From Ottelia alismoides (lineage: Eukaryota > Streptophyta > Magnoliopsida > Alismatales > Hydrocharitaceae): a stretch of DNA of 64,000 nt. Positions within the stretch are counted from its first letter, which is position 1. Every line of letters begins with the position of its first letter. The position numbers and the translations under genes were made by a program. Shown one piece after another: positions 1 through 9,089 of this stretch. The notes under the pieces were generated by a model, which saw only the letters and a program-made list of their open reading frames with translations, was not told where the DNA came from and made no database searches. The stretch lies in assembly GCA_037367405.1 (NCBI GenBank), contig JAZKJV010011400.1, forward strand, positions 7,190,501 to 7,254,500. The letters are read 5' to 3'.

Positions 1-51
1 CTTCACAACTGGTAGCTGGCCGAGATGCAGCCAGCCCACCTGGAGCCCGAC

Positions 52-1803
52 ATGCATCAAGATGTTGATCTGTTGTCGACGTTGACCGCTGGCCTGGTGG
101 CAGCGCTATTGCTCGGTTTTGGTGCCAAGCGAATCGGCCTCAGCCCGATTGTGGGCTACCTGGTGGCTGGCATCGCGCTGGGACCGGCCACTCCGGGAAT
201 CATTGCCGATCGGCATGCGGCCGAGCAACTGGCGGAGATTGGAGTGGTGCTGCTGATGTTTGGCGTCGGCCTGCACTTTCACTTCAAAGAACTCCTGGCC
301 GTGCGCAAGATTGCGATACCGGGCGCGGTGGTGCAGAGCCTTGTAGCCACCGAACTAGGTACCGTTGTAGGCTTGATGTTTGGGTGGACCATCACCGCCG
401 GACTGGTCTTTGGTCTGGCGACCTCTGTGGCCAGCACTGTCGTGCTGACGCGCGTACTGATTGACAATCAAGATCTGCATACACCCACCGGGCATATCTC
501 GGTGGGTTGGTTGGTGGTTGAAGACATCTTCACCGTCATTATCCTGGTGACCTTGCCAGTACTGGCAGCCAACGAGCAGGCAAGTTTGTTCAGCATCACT
601 TGGGCACTGGGATTGGCTGCGGCCAAGATGGTGGCCTTTACCTTGCTGGTTGTCTTGGTGGGGTCGCGCGTGTTGCCCTGGTTTCTCGGTCGAGTGGCCA
701 AGACTCGTTCCAAAGAACTGTTCACCTTGGCAGTGCTGGCCATTGCGCTGGGCATAGCCGTTTTATCCGCCAAAGGGTTCGGTGTATCGATGGCCCTGGG
801 CGCATTTATGGCAGGCATGGTTATTGGTCGCTCCGATTTCAGCTTGCGTGCCGCGACGGAAGCCTTGCCGATGCGCGATGCGTTTGCCGTGTTGTTCTTT
901 GTTTCTGTGGGCATGTTATTCGATCCACAGAGCCTGGTTGCCCATATCTGGCTGGTTGTGTCGACTTGCTTGATCGTGTTAGTAGCTAAACCGCTGGCGG
1001 CTTTCGGAATTGTCGTCTTGCTGCGCTATCCTACGCGGATTGCTTTGGCAGTCGGTATCGCGCTAGCGCAGATTGGCGAGTTTTCGTTTATCCTGGCGAC
1101 GCTCAGCGACAAATTGGGCTTAAGTGCCGACGGCGCAGGTGACGCCCTGATTGCCGCGGCCATTCTGTCGATTTCGATCAACCCGCTGCTATACCAGGCC
1201 GTTGGCCCGGTGGATCGCTGGCTGGGAACCAGTGGCTGGTTGAAGTTTCTGGCGCCACCTACGGGTCAGTTTCCTCAAGATGATCAAGATCGAGAAGCTG
1301 TTCCCAGCAGCCATCGCGCCGTGGTGATCGGATATGGTCCAGTCGGTCAAACCTTATGCCGACTGTTGAAGGACAACCAGGTCCAGCCGACGATCATCGA
1401 AATGAATCGCGAGACCGTCAATGCGTTGCGCACCGAGGGTGAAAACGCCGTGTATGGCGATGCCGAACACAAGGCCACACTGGAGGCGGCCGGGGTGGCA
1501 CTGGCGATGGTGCTGATCATTAGTACTTCGGGCATGAACGGCATGAGCAACGTCATTCGCCACGCCCGCGAACTGAACCCCAAGATACAAATCCTGGTTC
1601 GCACCAACTATTTGCGCGAACGCGCCGCCCTTCGAAAAGCCGGCGCTCATCGCTCGTTCTCCGGCGAAGGCGAAGTAGCCTTGGCGATGACCGAGCATGT
1701 ATTGGAACGTATGGGAGCCTCCCAAGAGCAAATCGACCGCCAGCGCGAGCGCGTCCGCCGCGAACTGTTTGATCAAGCCAATCGCGAAGATGATGAATCG
1801 TAA
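52..1803 (+). CDS. CPA2-family cation:proton antiporter with TrkA-N domain (Kef/YbaL-like)
   Basis: Probable monovalent cation:proton antiporter of the inner membrane. Residues about 5-400 are a run of hydrophobic helices of the Na+/H+ exchanger fold, including the polar stretch 'VGWLVVEDIF', which carries the acidic pair expected in the CPA2 transport core. Residues about 420-540 are a cytosolic Rossmann domain of the TrkA-N/RCK type, with the nucleotide-binding motif GYGPVG followed by an acidic residue at the end of beta 2 (IIEMNR). No TrkA-C domain follows, which matches YbaL/RosB-type proteins. An ATG at 25 is in frame, but the ATG at 52 has GGAG at 42-45, so I prefer 52 (583 aa). The gene stands alone; a family-C repeat fragment begins 19 nt after its stop. 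Potassium versus sodium specificity cannot be read from the sequence. Confidence 0.88.
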   Translation: MHQDVDLLSTLTAGLVAALLLGFGAKRIGLSPIVGYLVAGIALGPATPGIIADRHAAEQLAEIGVVLLMFGVGLHFHFKELLAVRKIAIPGAVVQSLVATELGTVVGLMFGWTITAGLVFGLATSVASTVVLTRVLIDNQDLHTPTGHISVGWLVVEDIFTVIILVTLPVLAANEQASLFSITWALGLAAAKMVAFTLLVVLVGSRVLPWFLGRVAKTRSKELFTLAVLAIALGIAVLSAKGFGVSMALGAFMAGMVIGRSDFSLRAATEALPMRDAFAVLFFVSVGMLFDPQSLVAHIWLVVSTCLIVLVAKPLAAFGIVVLLRYPTRIALAVGIALAQIGEFSFILATLSDKLGLSADGAGDALIAAAILSISINPLLYQAVGPVDRWLGTSGWLKFLAPPTGQFPQDDQDREAVPSSHRAVVIGYGPVGQTLCRLLKDNQVQPTIIEMNRETVNALRTEGENAVYGDAEHKATLEAAGVALAMVLIISTSGMNGMSNVIRHARELNPKIQILVRTNYLRERAALRKAGAHRSFSGEGEVALAMTEHVLERMGASQEQIDRQRERVRRELFDQANREDDES

Positions 1804-1821
1804 ACGTCAGGGCAATACCCT

Positions 1822-1890
1822 GGGAGGGCGAGGCTCCAGCCGAGCCTTCGGCTGGCAGCGCGCACAACGATTCATTGGGCAATTGCTTCT
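1822..1890 (+). repeat. Family C element, truncated (left end only)
   Basis: Begins with GGGAGGGCGAGG and keeps the GATTCATTGGG segment seen in the full elements at 10722 and 14742, but no right-end inverted repeat follows. It lies directly after the antiporter stop codon. Confidence 0.6.
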
Positions 1891-1899
1891 GTACACAGG

Positions 1900-1957
1900 G
1901 TAGCCACCATCGCCAGATGGTGGACGCCAAAGTTTACGCTTTCCACTGCTTCGCCGT
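1900..1957 (+). repeat. Family A hairpin repeat, left hairpin intact
   Basis: GTAGCCACCATCGCCAGATG starts a hairpin with an 8-bp stem (CCACCATC/GATGGTGG) around a GCCA loop. Compared with the 5646 copy (CCACCGTC/GACGGTGG), a G-C pair has become A-T on both arms, which is covariation. The right hairpin is degenerate. Confidence 0.7.
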
Positions 1958-2049
1958 CTTGATGTTGCGCCTTTTGGGAACTCTTTGATGTTGACCGCGA
2001 TTAGAATGGTGCACTTGGCAATATGTTTTGATTTCCGCAAGCACTTTCT

Positions 2050-4014
2050 ATGGTTACATCCAACTCAACCTTTCGGTCACTGCAGGCTTTGGGGCTGGCC
2101 GCTATGGCTTGGCTGGTCTCGCTGGCGCTGCTGGGTAGTCGGTCTTATTCCCTTCTGCCCTATGCGACCAGCACGCTACTCTCTCCGCCGCTGGAACCGT
2201 TAGGCGCCACGAGCGGCCTCTTGCTGGTTTGCTTGCTGTTGGCGATAGGTTGGTTGTGGATGGCTCGCCACTGCGCGCGACCTGGTCGCGCGATTTTCTT
2301 TCTGCTGCTGGCCAGTCTGCCCACGGCCAGTTGGGGATTGCGTCTGTCAGGTTTCCAGCAGGCAACACCTGTATTTGTTGAGGTGATGTGGCTAGCCTGC
2401 TGGAGTGGACTGAGCTTCGGTGAACTGGCGCTTCGAAATGGAAGGTGGTCTGATGGTGGTCCCTCGCTTACGCTTCGGGTTGGGGTGGCTCTGCTGATGG
2501 GTCTCGTGGTCCTGCTGAGTTGCTGGTGGTTCTACCAGGCGTGGTGGTACCACAACAGTTTCTTGTTCGGGTTTAATGACTACGGACATTTCTTGCAGCG
2601 GATTGTTAACACGCTCAGTGGCCAGGGCCTGCTGTTGGAGACACCGGTGTTGCCAGCGTTCTGGGATCATTTCAACCCAGGCCTGCTGCTGTTGGCTCCT
2701 CTTTGGCTGCTGTGGCCAGATGTCCATCAGGCTTTTGTGTGGCAAGCGGTCGCTCTGGCAGGCAGTGCGTACCTGGTCTATCGCATCGCGCTCAAACTTG
2801 ATTTGGCCCCCATGCCTGCGGCTCTCTTTGGGATCGCCTGGCTGGTTCAACCTGTAATCGGTCAGATGAACCTGGCCTTCTCTTATGGTTGGCATCCAAT
2901 CACGTTGGCCATACCGCTACTGCTGGCGAGCATTTGGTCCTTGTTGAGCCAGCGTTACATCGTCGCAGCGGTCCTCTGTGTATTGGCCCTGTCGATGGAA
3001 GAAGGTGTCTTCGTTGTGGTTTCGTTGACAGCTCTGGTATGCGGAGCCTGGCAATGGACAACCGCGCGGGGATTGCTCAGCCTGAATGAATCAACGTCAG
3101 CTCTGGAGCGCTACATGCGCGCGTTATCAGCTACGACTTGGATAGCGATAGGCATGGCGACTGCGGCAGCGTTTGTATTGATCTACAGACTGAGCGGCCT
3201 GGCTGAGTTTCAAACAGGGCGGTTCGTAGCCCTGGGCTCTAACCTGCCGGAAGTGCTCATGTCACCCATCTTGCGTCCGAGCGCATTTTGGGGATCGCTG
3301 CTGAATTGGGATCGCTGGTATTACTTGTTATTGCTCTGGCTGCCATGCGGCTTGCCAGCTCTGGCGCGCGGGTGGCCTTACCTGATCCCTACTTGCTTGC
3401 CACTGGGAGTATTGATGGTGTGGGATCATGCGCCTGCGCATTCGATCACTTTTCAATATCCATCGACGCTCTTGCCGCTGTTCTGGTTGGCAGCGATCAG
3501 TGGCGTCTCCGAGTCGGCTGCGCCTGAGCAGCGCGGGATGAAAGAGGCCTTAACGGCTTTCGCCACCGGCTTGGTCTTGAGTCTGTTTATCGGTCAATTG
3601 CCGTTCAGTTCGCCCACCTTGCTGGATGTCGATGCCAGAACCTACGGTGTGCAGTCGCTGGAACGCCGTCGCCTGGGTGAAGAAGATGGCCAATGGTTGA
3701 CTGAACAGGTCCAGCAGATTCGTCAGCGCAAGCTGCGCTGCCTGGCCACCGGGCGCATCGCGGCTCACCTGGTTGGTATGCCCGATATAGAAACCGTTGG
3801 CCAGTATATCGAACGTCGCCCTAAGCTGGCGAATCTACCCGACCGCTTGGGACAACCGATCAAGCACTACGAAGTGATCATGCTTGACCGCCAAGAAAGC
3901 TTTCAGCAATCGCCAGCTCAGATTGAAGCCATCGAAGCCGAAGCCCGCGCCGCGGGATTTGTTGAGCAAACAACCAAGTTCAACATCGTAGTCTTGGTGC
4001 GTATGGTTAAGTAG
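2050..4014 (+). CDS. DUF2079-family polytopic membrane protein
   Basis: Predicted inner-membrane protein of 654 aa with about a dozen hydrophobic helices and a soluble C-terminal tail (about residue 525 onward). The region around residues 170-235 ('FNDYGHFLQRI', 'WDHFNPGLLLLAPLW') matches the DUF2079 signature of an Asp-rich first loop followed by HFxP, a group that resembles GT-C glycosyltransferases in topology. Its biochemical activity is not established. Two features are odd. Residues 137-145 are encoded by a REP copy (2459-2482) read in frame. The stop codon TAG at 4012-4014 is the TAG of the family-A repeat starting at 4011. An ATG-initiated start at 2050 fits the first hydrophobic segment. 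There is no close same-strand neighbour. Confidence 0.82.
   Translation: MVTSNSTFRSLQALGLAAMAWLVSLALLGSRSYSLLPYATSTLLSPPLEPLGATSGLLLVCLLLAIGWLWMARHCARPGRAIFFLLLASLPTASWGLRLSGFQQATPVFVEVMWLACWSGLSFGELALRNGRWSDGGPSLTLRVGVALLMGLVVLLSCWWFYQAWWYHNSFLFGFNDYGHFLQRIVNTLSGQGLLLETPVLPAFWDHFNPGLLLLAPLWLLWPDVHQAFVWQAVALAGSAYLVYRIALKLDLAPMPAALFGIAWLVQPVIGQMNLAFSYGWHPITLAIPLLLASIWSLLSQRYIVAAVLCVLALSMEEGVFVVVSLTALVCGAWQWTTARGLLSLNESTSALERYMRALSATTWIAIGMATAAAFVLIYRLSGLAEFQTGRFVALGSNLPEVLMSPILRPSAFWGSLLNWDRWYYLLLLWLPCGLPALARGWPYLIPTCLPLGVLMVWDHAPAHSITFQYPSTLLPLFWLAAISGVSESAAPEQRGMKEALTAFATGLVLSLFIGQLPFSSPTLLDVDARTYGVQSLERRRLGEEDGQWLTEQVQQIRQRKLRCLATGRIAAHLVGMPDIETVGQYIERRPKLANLPDRLGQPIKHYEVIMLDRQESFQQSPAQIEAIEAEARAAGFVEQTTKFNIVVLVRMVK
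2459..2482 (+). repeat. REP copy inside the DUF2079 coding region
   Basis: GTCCCTCGCTTACGCTTCGG plus GTTG is the same 24-bp unit found in the arrays flanking the RAYT gene at 52.7 and 53.4 kb. Here it is translated in frame as GPSLTLRVG without breaking the gene. Confidence 0.85.
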
Positions 4015-4134
4015 CCACCGCCTGCTAGACGGTGGACCGACTAACGATGCAACGTCAACTTGGGCATGCATGGCCATTCCACCACTTGGCAGTGGTGGCT
4101 ACTCGCCGTAGCCACCGCCTGATAGACGGTGGAC
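4011..4134 (+). repeat. Family A hairpin repeat cluster (three hairpins)
   Basis: Three hairpins lie at 4011-4036, 4078-4101 and 4108-4134. The first supplies the TAG stop of the DUF2079 gene. The middle one (CCACCACT-TGGC-AGTGGTGG, then CTA) is an intact, unoccupied copy of the hairpin that group II introns use elsewhere in the window; the base after CTA is C but the next is T rather than G. Confidence 0.8.
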
Positions 4135-4140
4135 TTGCCG

Positions 4141-4815
4141 CTAGTGCTTCCGAGGCTGATCGCTTTCCCATTTGTGAACCAAATGTCGAATTCGCTCCAG
4201 CAATTCTCGGATCAGCCACAGAGGTTTGGCAGGTTTACCATCGCCGACGTTCACTTGATCTGAAATCCAGAACAAGCCACGGCGCTGCGAGACTGGTTGC
4301 GGCTCGACGTTGCGCGAGAATCTTGATAGTCGATTGTCATACGGCAACGGTGGTTGGCTGGTAGCCAGTTGTCGCAAGCGTTTGTTTGGCTCGGTGGCCA
4401 ACAGTTGTTGCAAATGCCCCCAACCATGAATGCGTTTGAGCGTACGCACGACTTCTTTACGCAGTTGAATATCATCGGTCTTGAGAAATTCTGCCAGGTT
4501 GGGAGCCCCGGTATATCCACCACAACGTCCTCGCAACCAAATGGCAAGCAACCGCATATGGCGATCATGGCTGGTTTGGGCAACCAAGGTCAACGCGGCT
4601 TTGCAATCCAAACTCACTAAACGGCGAATGGTGATGCGATACGGAAGAGCCCACGTCAATCGATTGGCCGCTGTGTAGGCTCGGTGCAACTCACTCAGCA
4701 AGCGCATGGTCTCCAGTCCATTGGCACCCAACTGGTATCGTCGCCCGTTCAAATAGTAGCGATACCTAAGTCGCAATGGAAACTTGAATAACGAATCCAT
4801 GTTGGTGCGCTCCAT
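4141..4815 (-). CDS. Conserved-looking protein of unknown function, helical
   Basis: 224 codons on the minus strand. I do not recognise a family. The product is basic and rich in Leu/Arg. Residues about 60-170 consist of short amphipathic helices ('LDCKAALTLVAQTSHDRHM', 'LRKEVVRTLKRIHGWGHLQ') suggestive of HEAT-like helical repeats, but this is an impression from spacing, not a confident domain call. There is no signal peptide or membrane segment. The start is uncertain: ATG at 4815, or ATG at 4800 with a GGAG element 10 nt upstream. Family-A repeats lie on both sides, and the gene overlaps no credible competing frame. It is retained as a gene because the frame is long, open and of ordinary composition. 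Confidence 0.5.
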   Translation of the reverse strand: MERTNMDSLFKFPLRLRYRYYLNGRRYQLGANGLETMRLLSELHRAYTAANRLTWALPYRITIRRLVSLDCKAALTLVAQTSHDRHMRLLAIWLRGRCGGYTGAPNLAEFLKTDDIQLRKEVVRTLKRIHGWGHLQQLLATEPNKRLRQLATSQPPLPYDNRLSRFSRNVEPQPVSQRRGLFWISDQVNVGDGKPAKPLWLIRELLERIRHLVHKWESDQPRKH

Positions 4816-4899
4816 AGAAAAGTGCCTTTTTTGTCAGCGCCGCTTGGCAAGCTGGGTAGCCACCGCCTCGCAGTTTTTATGTTACGCGTTTTTGCGTGT

Positions 4900-5120
4900 C
4901 ACCTCTCCCAAGCGGTCGCCGCATGGGAGGGCGAGGTTCCACCCGAGCCTTGGGCCCGGAGCGCCAATGCAGTCCCATTGGAATTTGAGTTTTGAATCAC
5001 GGCGCGAAGCGCAGAAGAACGTCCGCAGGCCATTTATGCCAGGCCGTTAACACCAATGAATCTTTGGTTGGTGATACAAACCTTGTTACTTTTAGACTTA
5101 AAAGCTGGACGACCTCTGTG
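4900..5120 (+). repeat. Family C element, inverted partner of the 38.3-38.6 kb copy
   Basis: The core starts at 4925 with GGGAGGGCGAGG. From about 4900 to 5082 the sequence is nearly identical to the reverse complement of 38400-38600, and homology resumes at about 5083-5120 (CTTGTTAC, GACTTAAAAGCTGGACGACC). Compared with the 38-kb copy, about 70 bp carrying the right terminal inverted repeat are missing. A truncated family-A fragment precedes it (about 4841-4867). Confidence 0.75.
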
Positions 5121-5153
5121 CCAGGAGAGGTGACATTTTCAAAAATCGCAACA

Positions 5154-5591
5154 TCAAAACTTGGTAGCGGTGGCGGCGCGCTCTGCCAGGTAAAACCTGA
5201 GCATGATAAACGGGCCTAGTCCCCAGATCATGATCAAGATCCAATTCGACTCAGGCCAACTCAATGCTCGCAGCACTGGCGGCGAAGCCAGGGCGTCCAA
5301 TGTATGAAAGACCAAGGGTAACTGGATACAGATTAATCCAGCAAACCACATCATGCCGCGGAAAGCATTCAAGCGATACCGCTGGTTCCACAACCAACCG
5401 GCAAAGGCAACGTTGAAGACCAACGCCAGCGTCGTCAGGCCTGCCAGGGCTAAAGCCTGGTGCATCAACAAGATCCATGTCACCGGAACCAACCAGGCTG
5501 ATGCCCCCAGCACCGCGCCGCCCCACCAGGCGGCAGGATGCCACGAAAAACGTTGGCTATCCAGCGGACGATCGGCTGTGGCATGGCTCAT
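5154..5591 (-). CDS. Small membrane protein, four predicted helices, unknown function
   Basis: 145 aa. Hydrophobic segments lie at roughly residues 22-42 ('WWGGAVLGASAWLVPVTWIL'), 48-68, 80-98 and 112-132, so this is probably a four-helix integral membrane protein with short cytosolic ends. I recognise no named domain. A GAGGA-like ribosome-binding site lies about 10 nt before the ATG at 5591. The gene is isolated: repeats lie on both sides and the nearest genes are on other transcription units. Codon use and composition are like the neighbours, so it looks native. Confidence 0.6.
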   Translation of the reverse strand: MSHATADRPLDSQRFSWHPAAWWGGAVLGASAWLVPVTWILLMHQALALAGLTTLALVFNVAFAGWLWNQRYRLNAFRGMMWFAGLICIQLPLVFHTLDALASPPVLRALSWPESNWILIMIWGLGPFIMLRFYLAERAATATKF

Positions 5592-5645
5592 AAAATAGTA
5601 TTCCTCGGACTAGGACTAATTGTACAGCGCCATTCGGTGAGCTAG

Positions 5646-5711
5646 GTAGCCACCGTCGCCAGACGGTGGACGGGAAAGTTAACGTATTCCACCGCTTGGC
5701 AGCGGTGGCTA
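5646..5711 (+). repeat. Family A repeat, the target of group II intron copy 1
   Basis: Full two-hairpin form. The left hairpin is CCACCGTC-GCCA-GACGGTGG, a spacer follows (GGGAAAGTTAACGTATT), and the right hairpin is CCACCGCT-TGGC-AGCGGTGG followed by CTA. The outer ends are inverted repeats (TAGCCACC / GGTGGCTA). The intron starts directly after CTA. Confidence 0.9.
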
Positions 5712-7674
5712 GTGCGCCTTTGAAGGCGTTTAATCAGCAGGGTGAAAGTCCCTGTCAGGGTAACGTTACCGCCCTGTATCCGACAGTGGTAACTGCGTTT
5801 CCGTGAGGAAAGGTGGAGAGCAACCTGAGGAGAAACTCCAGTCCGTAGCGCAAGCGAACTCGATTCGGCCAAGCCAACCGGGGAGGTACCTGGCAAACAA
5901 TAATCCGAACCCTTCTTCGTGCGACGACCATCCTGTAGTCCTATGTATCGACTTGTCAGCAGGATAGACACGGGGAACTTACACCAGGTGCAGTAACGCG
6001 CAGATGCTGGAGTGAGGGAATGGCAATGCGGTGGTTGGAGACGGAATGGAAGGAAGGTTAAACGAGATAAGAAGGGATCCCCCCTTCGTGAAGGCAGATC
6101 ATACGCAAGCGAAACCAGCCTCCCCCATAGGGCCACACGGGCGCGCGTAGATCGCACGAATGGAAGTCAGAGTCGTCATAGTAGCGATGAAGCCAAGACA
6201 ACATAACTTGGTCGAGCAAAGGGCGACAGGAAGGTAGATGCAACTATGAACAAACCACGAGAACGCAAGAAAGATTACGTAACGACTACAGTGCCATTTA
6301 CGGCTACACCAGTCGTGGAGCCACCGGCAATAAACCAATGGGCCTCGCTCGCGGTCTGGACAGAAAGCATGCTGACGACACTTTTGGAAAACAAGGTGAG
6401 AGGAGGGAAATGGCATACGCTGTATGACAAGGTGTGGCATCAGCGGAACCTGAGTCACGCGGCCTTTAAGGTCGTTGAGAAGAAAGGTGCCGCTGGAGTT
6501 GACCGACAAACAGTTGACGAATTCTGGACCAACAACCAAGAGGAACTCGCTCAGCTACAACACGAACTCAAAACCGAGACCTATCGACCGGCTCCAGTTC
6601 GTCGAGTAGAGATACCCAAACCCGGCAGTCAAGAAAAACGCCCCCTAGGCATTCCCACGGTCCGTGACCGAGTCGTGCAAACGGCCCTGGTTCACGTACT
6701 AGAGCCAATTTTCGATCACACATTTCATCCACGCAGCTTTGGCTTTCGCCACGGACGAGGATGTCACGACGCACTACGGTGCGTAGATCAACTCTTGGCT
6801 GAGGGCTATGTCTTCGTCGTGGACGCAGATCTAAAAGGTTACTTCGACACGATACCGAAGGATCGCCTGTTGGCCTTAGTCCAACAGAAGGTCTCCGACA
6901 GTGCAGTCATACGACTGGTGAAAAAGTACCTGGATCAGGCGATCATGTCGGAACTGGCAACTTGGACTCCCGAAGCAGGTGTCCCCCAGGGAGCGGTTCT
7001 CTCTCCGATGTTATCCAACCTGTACCTCAATCCACTGGATCATCACATGTCAGCCCAAGGTTTTGAGATGGTTCGCTACGCAGATGACTTCGTCATCCTA
7101 TGCCGCAGCCAATCAGAAGCAGAGACTGCACTGGCGATGGTACGCCAATGGGTTAATGAAGCAGGGCTGACGCTCCATCCAGAGAAGACGCACATCGTCG
7201 ACAGTCGTGAGCAGAGCTTCTCATTTCTGGGCTATTCATTCCGGGGGCGTTTTCGCTTCCCACGACAGAAAAGCCATCAGAAAGTCGTTGATCGCATCAA
7301 GGAACTTACGCCTCGTACGTCTGGCGATTCCATGACCAAGATCATAACGACCCTGAATCGCTCTCTCCGCGGTTGGTTCAACTACTTTCGCCACTGCTTC
7401 TGGAATGTGTTCGGTGCCTATGATGGAATGATCCGTCGCCGCCTGAGGCGTATCCTCCAGAAACGTCATCGACGCAATCCGAAGCGCCTACCACCGCATC
7501 AGCGCTGGCCAAATCAATACTTCTTCGAACAAGGGCTCTATAGCCTGCACGATGCCCATGTACGATTCGCTCAGTCCCTATGAACCTACTCACTGGAGAG
7601 CCGTATGCGGGAAAACCGCCCGTACGGTTCGGAGGGAGGGGAGACGCAACTCAATGCGTCTTCCCTACCCCTAT
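5712..7674 (+). mobile_element. Group II intron, copy 1 (1963 nt, complete)
   Basis: The 5' end is GTGCG, the group II consensus. Domain V is at 7598-7630, beginning GAGCCG (AGC triad) and ending GTACGGTTC. Domain VI follows, with a bulged A at 7667, eight nucleotides from a 3' end ...CCCTAT at 7674; this is the expected branch-point geometry. The boundaries agree with where three copies stop matching each other (copies 2 and 3 at 17885-19847 and 38662-40624, all exactly 1963 nt). Domain IV carries the reverse transcriptase gene 534 nt from the 5' end. The intron is inserted intergenically, 3 nt after a family-A hairpin and 65 nt beyond the stop of the convergent DUF1501 gene. Confidence 0.95.
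6246..7583 (+). CDS. Group II intron reverse transcriptase/maturase, copy 1
   Basis: 445-aa intron-encoded protein for splicing and retromobility of its own intron. The N-terminal RT motifs include GVDRQTVDEF (84-93) and KRPLGIPTVRDR (131-142). VVDADLKGYFDTI (191-203), GVPQGAVLSPMLSNL (245-259) and the catalytic YADD (278-281) form the palm. A thumb/domain X maturase region follows ('LRGWFNYFRHCFWNVFGAYD', about 374-393), and the C-terminus (WPNQYFFEQGLYSLHDAH) is typical of short intron RTs. No HNH endonuclease domain follows, so second-strand cleavage at the target must be dispensed with or supplied elsewhere, as in EN-less introns. The ATG follows GGAAGG at a plausible spacing. Identical in sequence to copy 2. 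Confidence 0.95.
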   Translation: MNKPRERKKDYVTTTVPFTATPVVEPPAINQWASLAVWTESMLTTLLENKVRGGKWHTLYDKVWHQRNLSHAAFKVVEKKGAAGVDRQTVDEFWTNNQEELAQLQHELKTETYRPAPVRRVEIPKPGSQEKRPLGIPTVRDRVVQTALVHVLEPIFDHTFHPRSFGFRHGRGCHDALRCVDQLLAEGYVFVVDADLKGYFDTIPKDRLLALVQQKVSDSAVIRLVKKYLDQAIMSELATWTPEAGVPQGAVLSPMLSNLYLNPLDHHMSAQGFEMVRYADDFVILCRSQSEAETALAMVRQWVNEAGLTLHPEKTHIVDSREQSFSFLGYSFRGRFRFPRQKSHQKVVDRIKELTPRTSGDSMTKIITTLNRSLRGWFNYFRHCFWNVFGAYDGMIRRRLRRILQKRHRRNPKRLPPHQRWPNQYFFEQGLYSLHDAHVRFAQSL

Positions 7675-7739
7675 CGCAGACTGTATCCAGTGAAATTGCC
7701 CTGAGTGCCAATTGGCAATGTCCAAATGAAGCACTCGGT

Positions 7740-9089
7740 TCAGATGAGTTCCTTGATGGGCTGAACGTCGTTGTCGACCAGGTAGTGAGGGCGACCGGTT
7801 AAATCGGTCACCGTCGTCGTGGTCGCATTCAGTCCCATGTTATGGTACAAGGTGGCGAAGACTTCTTGGAAGGTCACAGGCCGCTGCACAGCTTCGCCAC
7901 CTAGTCGGTCCGTGGCGCCGATGACTTGTCCAGTTCTCATGCCGCCACCAGCGAGAATGGCGCACGAGACATTAGGCCAGTGATCGCGGCCGGCGTCTTT
8001 GTTAATCTTGGGCGTGCGGCCAAACTCACCCCAGGCAATGACGGTGGTCGTTTCCAATAGACCGCGCTGATCCAAGTCTTCGATCAAGGCGCTGAGCGCT
8101 TGATCAAAATCAGGCAGGTTCTCTTTGGCGATGGCAAAGTTACTGCCGTGCCAATCCCAGAACGAATAGCTGAGCGTAACCACGCGCACGCCGGCTTCGA
8201 CCAGGCGACGAGCCAGTACAAACTGCTCATTCAAACGTGGGGCCGCGTCACCTTGTTCTTTGTCCGTGCCTTTGCCATAACGCTCGCGAACCTTGGCATC
8301 TTCTTTCGACACATCCAGCGCATCGAGCAGCTTGCCTGAGGTCAACATCTCAAACGCGCGAGACTGAAAGGCGTCCAGGCCGTCCATGACTCCGCTGCTA
8401 TCGATCGAACGCTTGGCCTGGTCGATGCTCGTCAAGAGCGTCTTGCGATCGGACAAACGGTCCAGCGTAATATCGCCCAGGACCATATCGTCCTTGATCG
8501 AGCCCAGCGGCATGAAGGGTGTATGTCCAAAGCCCAGAAAACTGTTGCGGCCGTAGTTGTACGGCGTGTGGCGCATCTTGGGCGAGAGGTTCACATACGA
8601 TGCCAGCGTCGGATCGCTGGTGCCTTGCAGTTTCGAAATGACCGACCCCAGTTCCGGCCAGCCACCAGGCGGATTCCGCTCGTTCAAGCGACCGGTCATA
8701 CACTGAAAAGATTCGTGCCGGTCTTTCGCCCCGACCATCGTGCGAATGATCGCCAGTTTATCAGCCAACTTGGCCAGCAACGGCAAGTGTTCGCAGATCT
8801 GTATGCCGGGAACTTTGGTCGCGATCGGCCGAAACTCGCCCCGTATCTCAGAGGGTGCATCGACCTTGATGTCCACCATATCCTGGTGCGGCGGGCCACC
8901 AGGCAGATAAACCATAATGATCGAGCGCGCGGAACTTTTGCCTTGAGCCTCTTCGGCTCGCAGCAACTGGGGCAGCGACAAACCACCCAGCGCCGTGCCG
9001 CCCAAACCTAAGGCGCCAATCTTCAAAAAATTACGGCGAGCCAACCCATCACAAAAACGGGAACCGGCGCCGGAGTACAAGGTGAGCAT
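7740..9089 (-). CDS. DUF1501 family protein (Tat-exported), copy 1
   Basis: 449 aa. The N-terminus carries a twin-arginine leader ([14 protein letters not shown] followed by a hydrophobic stretch), so folded export by Tat is likely. The body matches the DUF1501 family, which has an alkaline-phosphatase/sulfatase-like fold: early '[16 protein letters not shown]', late '[20 protein letters not shown]' and 'GRDHWPN'. An upstream in-frame ATG at 9236 would add 49 non-leader residues; the ATG at 9089 has AAGGA six nt before it, so I chose 9089. Unlike the other two DUF1501 genes here it has no PSD1 partner; instead it is divergent from a Gfo/Idh/MocA gene. Its 3' end faces group II intron copy 1. 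Physiological substrate unknown. Confidence 0.88.
   Translation of the reverse strand: MLTLYSGAGSRFCDGLARRNFLKIGALGLGGTALGGLSLPQLLRAEEAQGKSSARSIIMVYLPGGPPHQDMVDIKVDAPSEIRGEFRPIATKVPGIQICEHLPLLAKLADKLAIIRTMVGAKDRHESFQCMTGRLNERNPPGGWPELGSVISKLQGTSDPTLASYVNLSPKMRHTPYNYGRNSFLGFGHTPFMPLGSIKDDMVLGDITLDRLSDRKTLLTSIDQAKRSIDSSGVMDGLDAFQSRAFEMLTSGKLLDALDVSKEDAKVRERYGKGTDKEQGDAAPRLNEQFVLARRLVEAGVRVVTLSYSFWDWHGSNFAIAKENLPDFDQALSALIEDLDQRGLLETTTVIAWGEFGRTPKINKDAGRDHWPNVSCAILAGGGMRTGQVIGATDRLGGEAVQRPVTFQEVFATLYHNMGLNATTTTVTDLTGRPHYLVDNDVQPIKELI

Noticed and set aside
5689..5711. Integron attC site as the intron target
   Set aside because: No integrase, no cassette array, and the hairpin recurs as part of a two-hairpin dispersed repeat lacking attC core sites.
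5642..6157. 171-180-codon minus-strand frame over the intron 5' region, repeated at 17788 and 38628
   Set aside because: It lies antisense to the structured domain I of the group II intron, is identical because the intron is, and varies only where flanking repeats differ. No protein features; a frequent false call over such introns.
6099..6539. 146-codon minus-strand frame across the RT start (also at 18272 and 39049)
   Set aside because: Antisense shadow of intron RNA and RT coding sequence; no motifs and no ribosome-binding site.
7740..9089. Annotating the DUF1501 genes as sulfatases
   Set aside because: The fold is related, but the C/S-x-P-x-R sulfatase maturation motif is absent.
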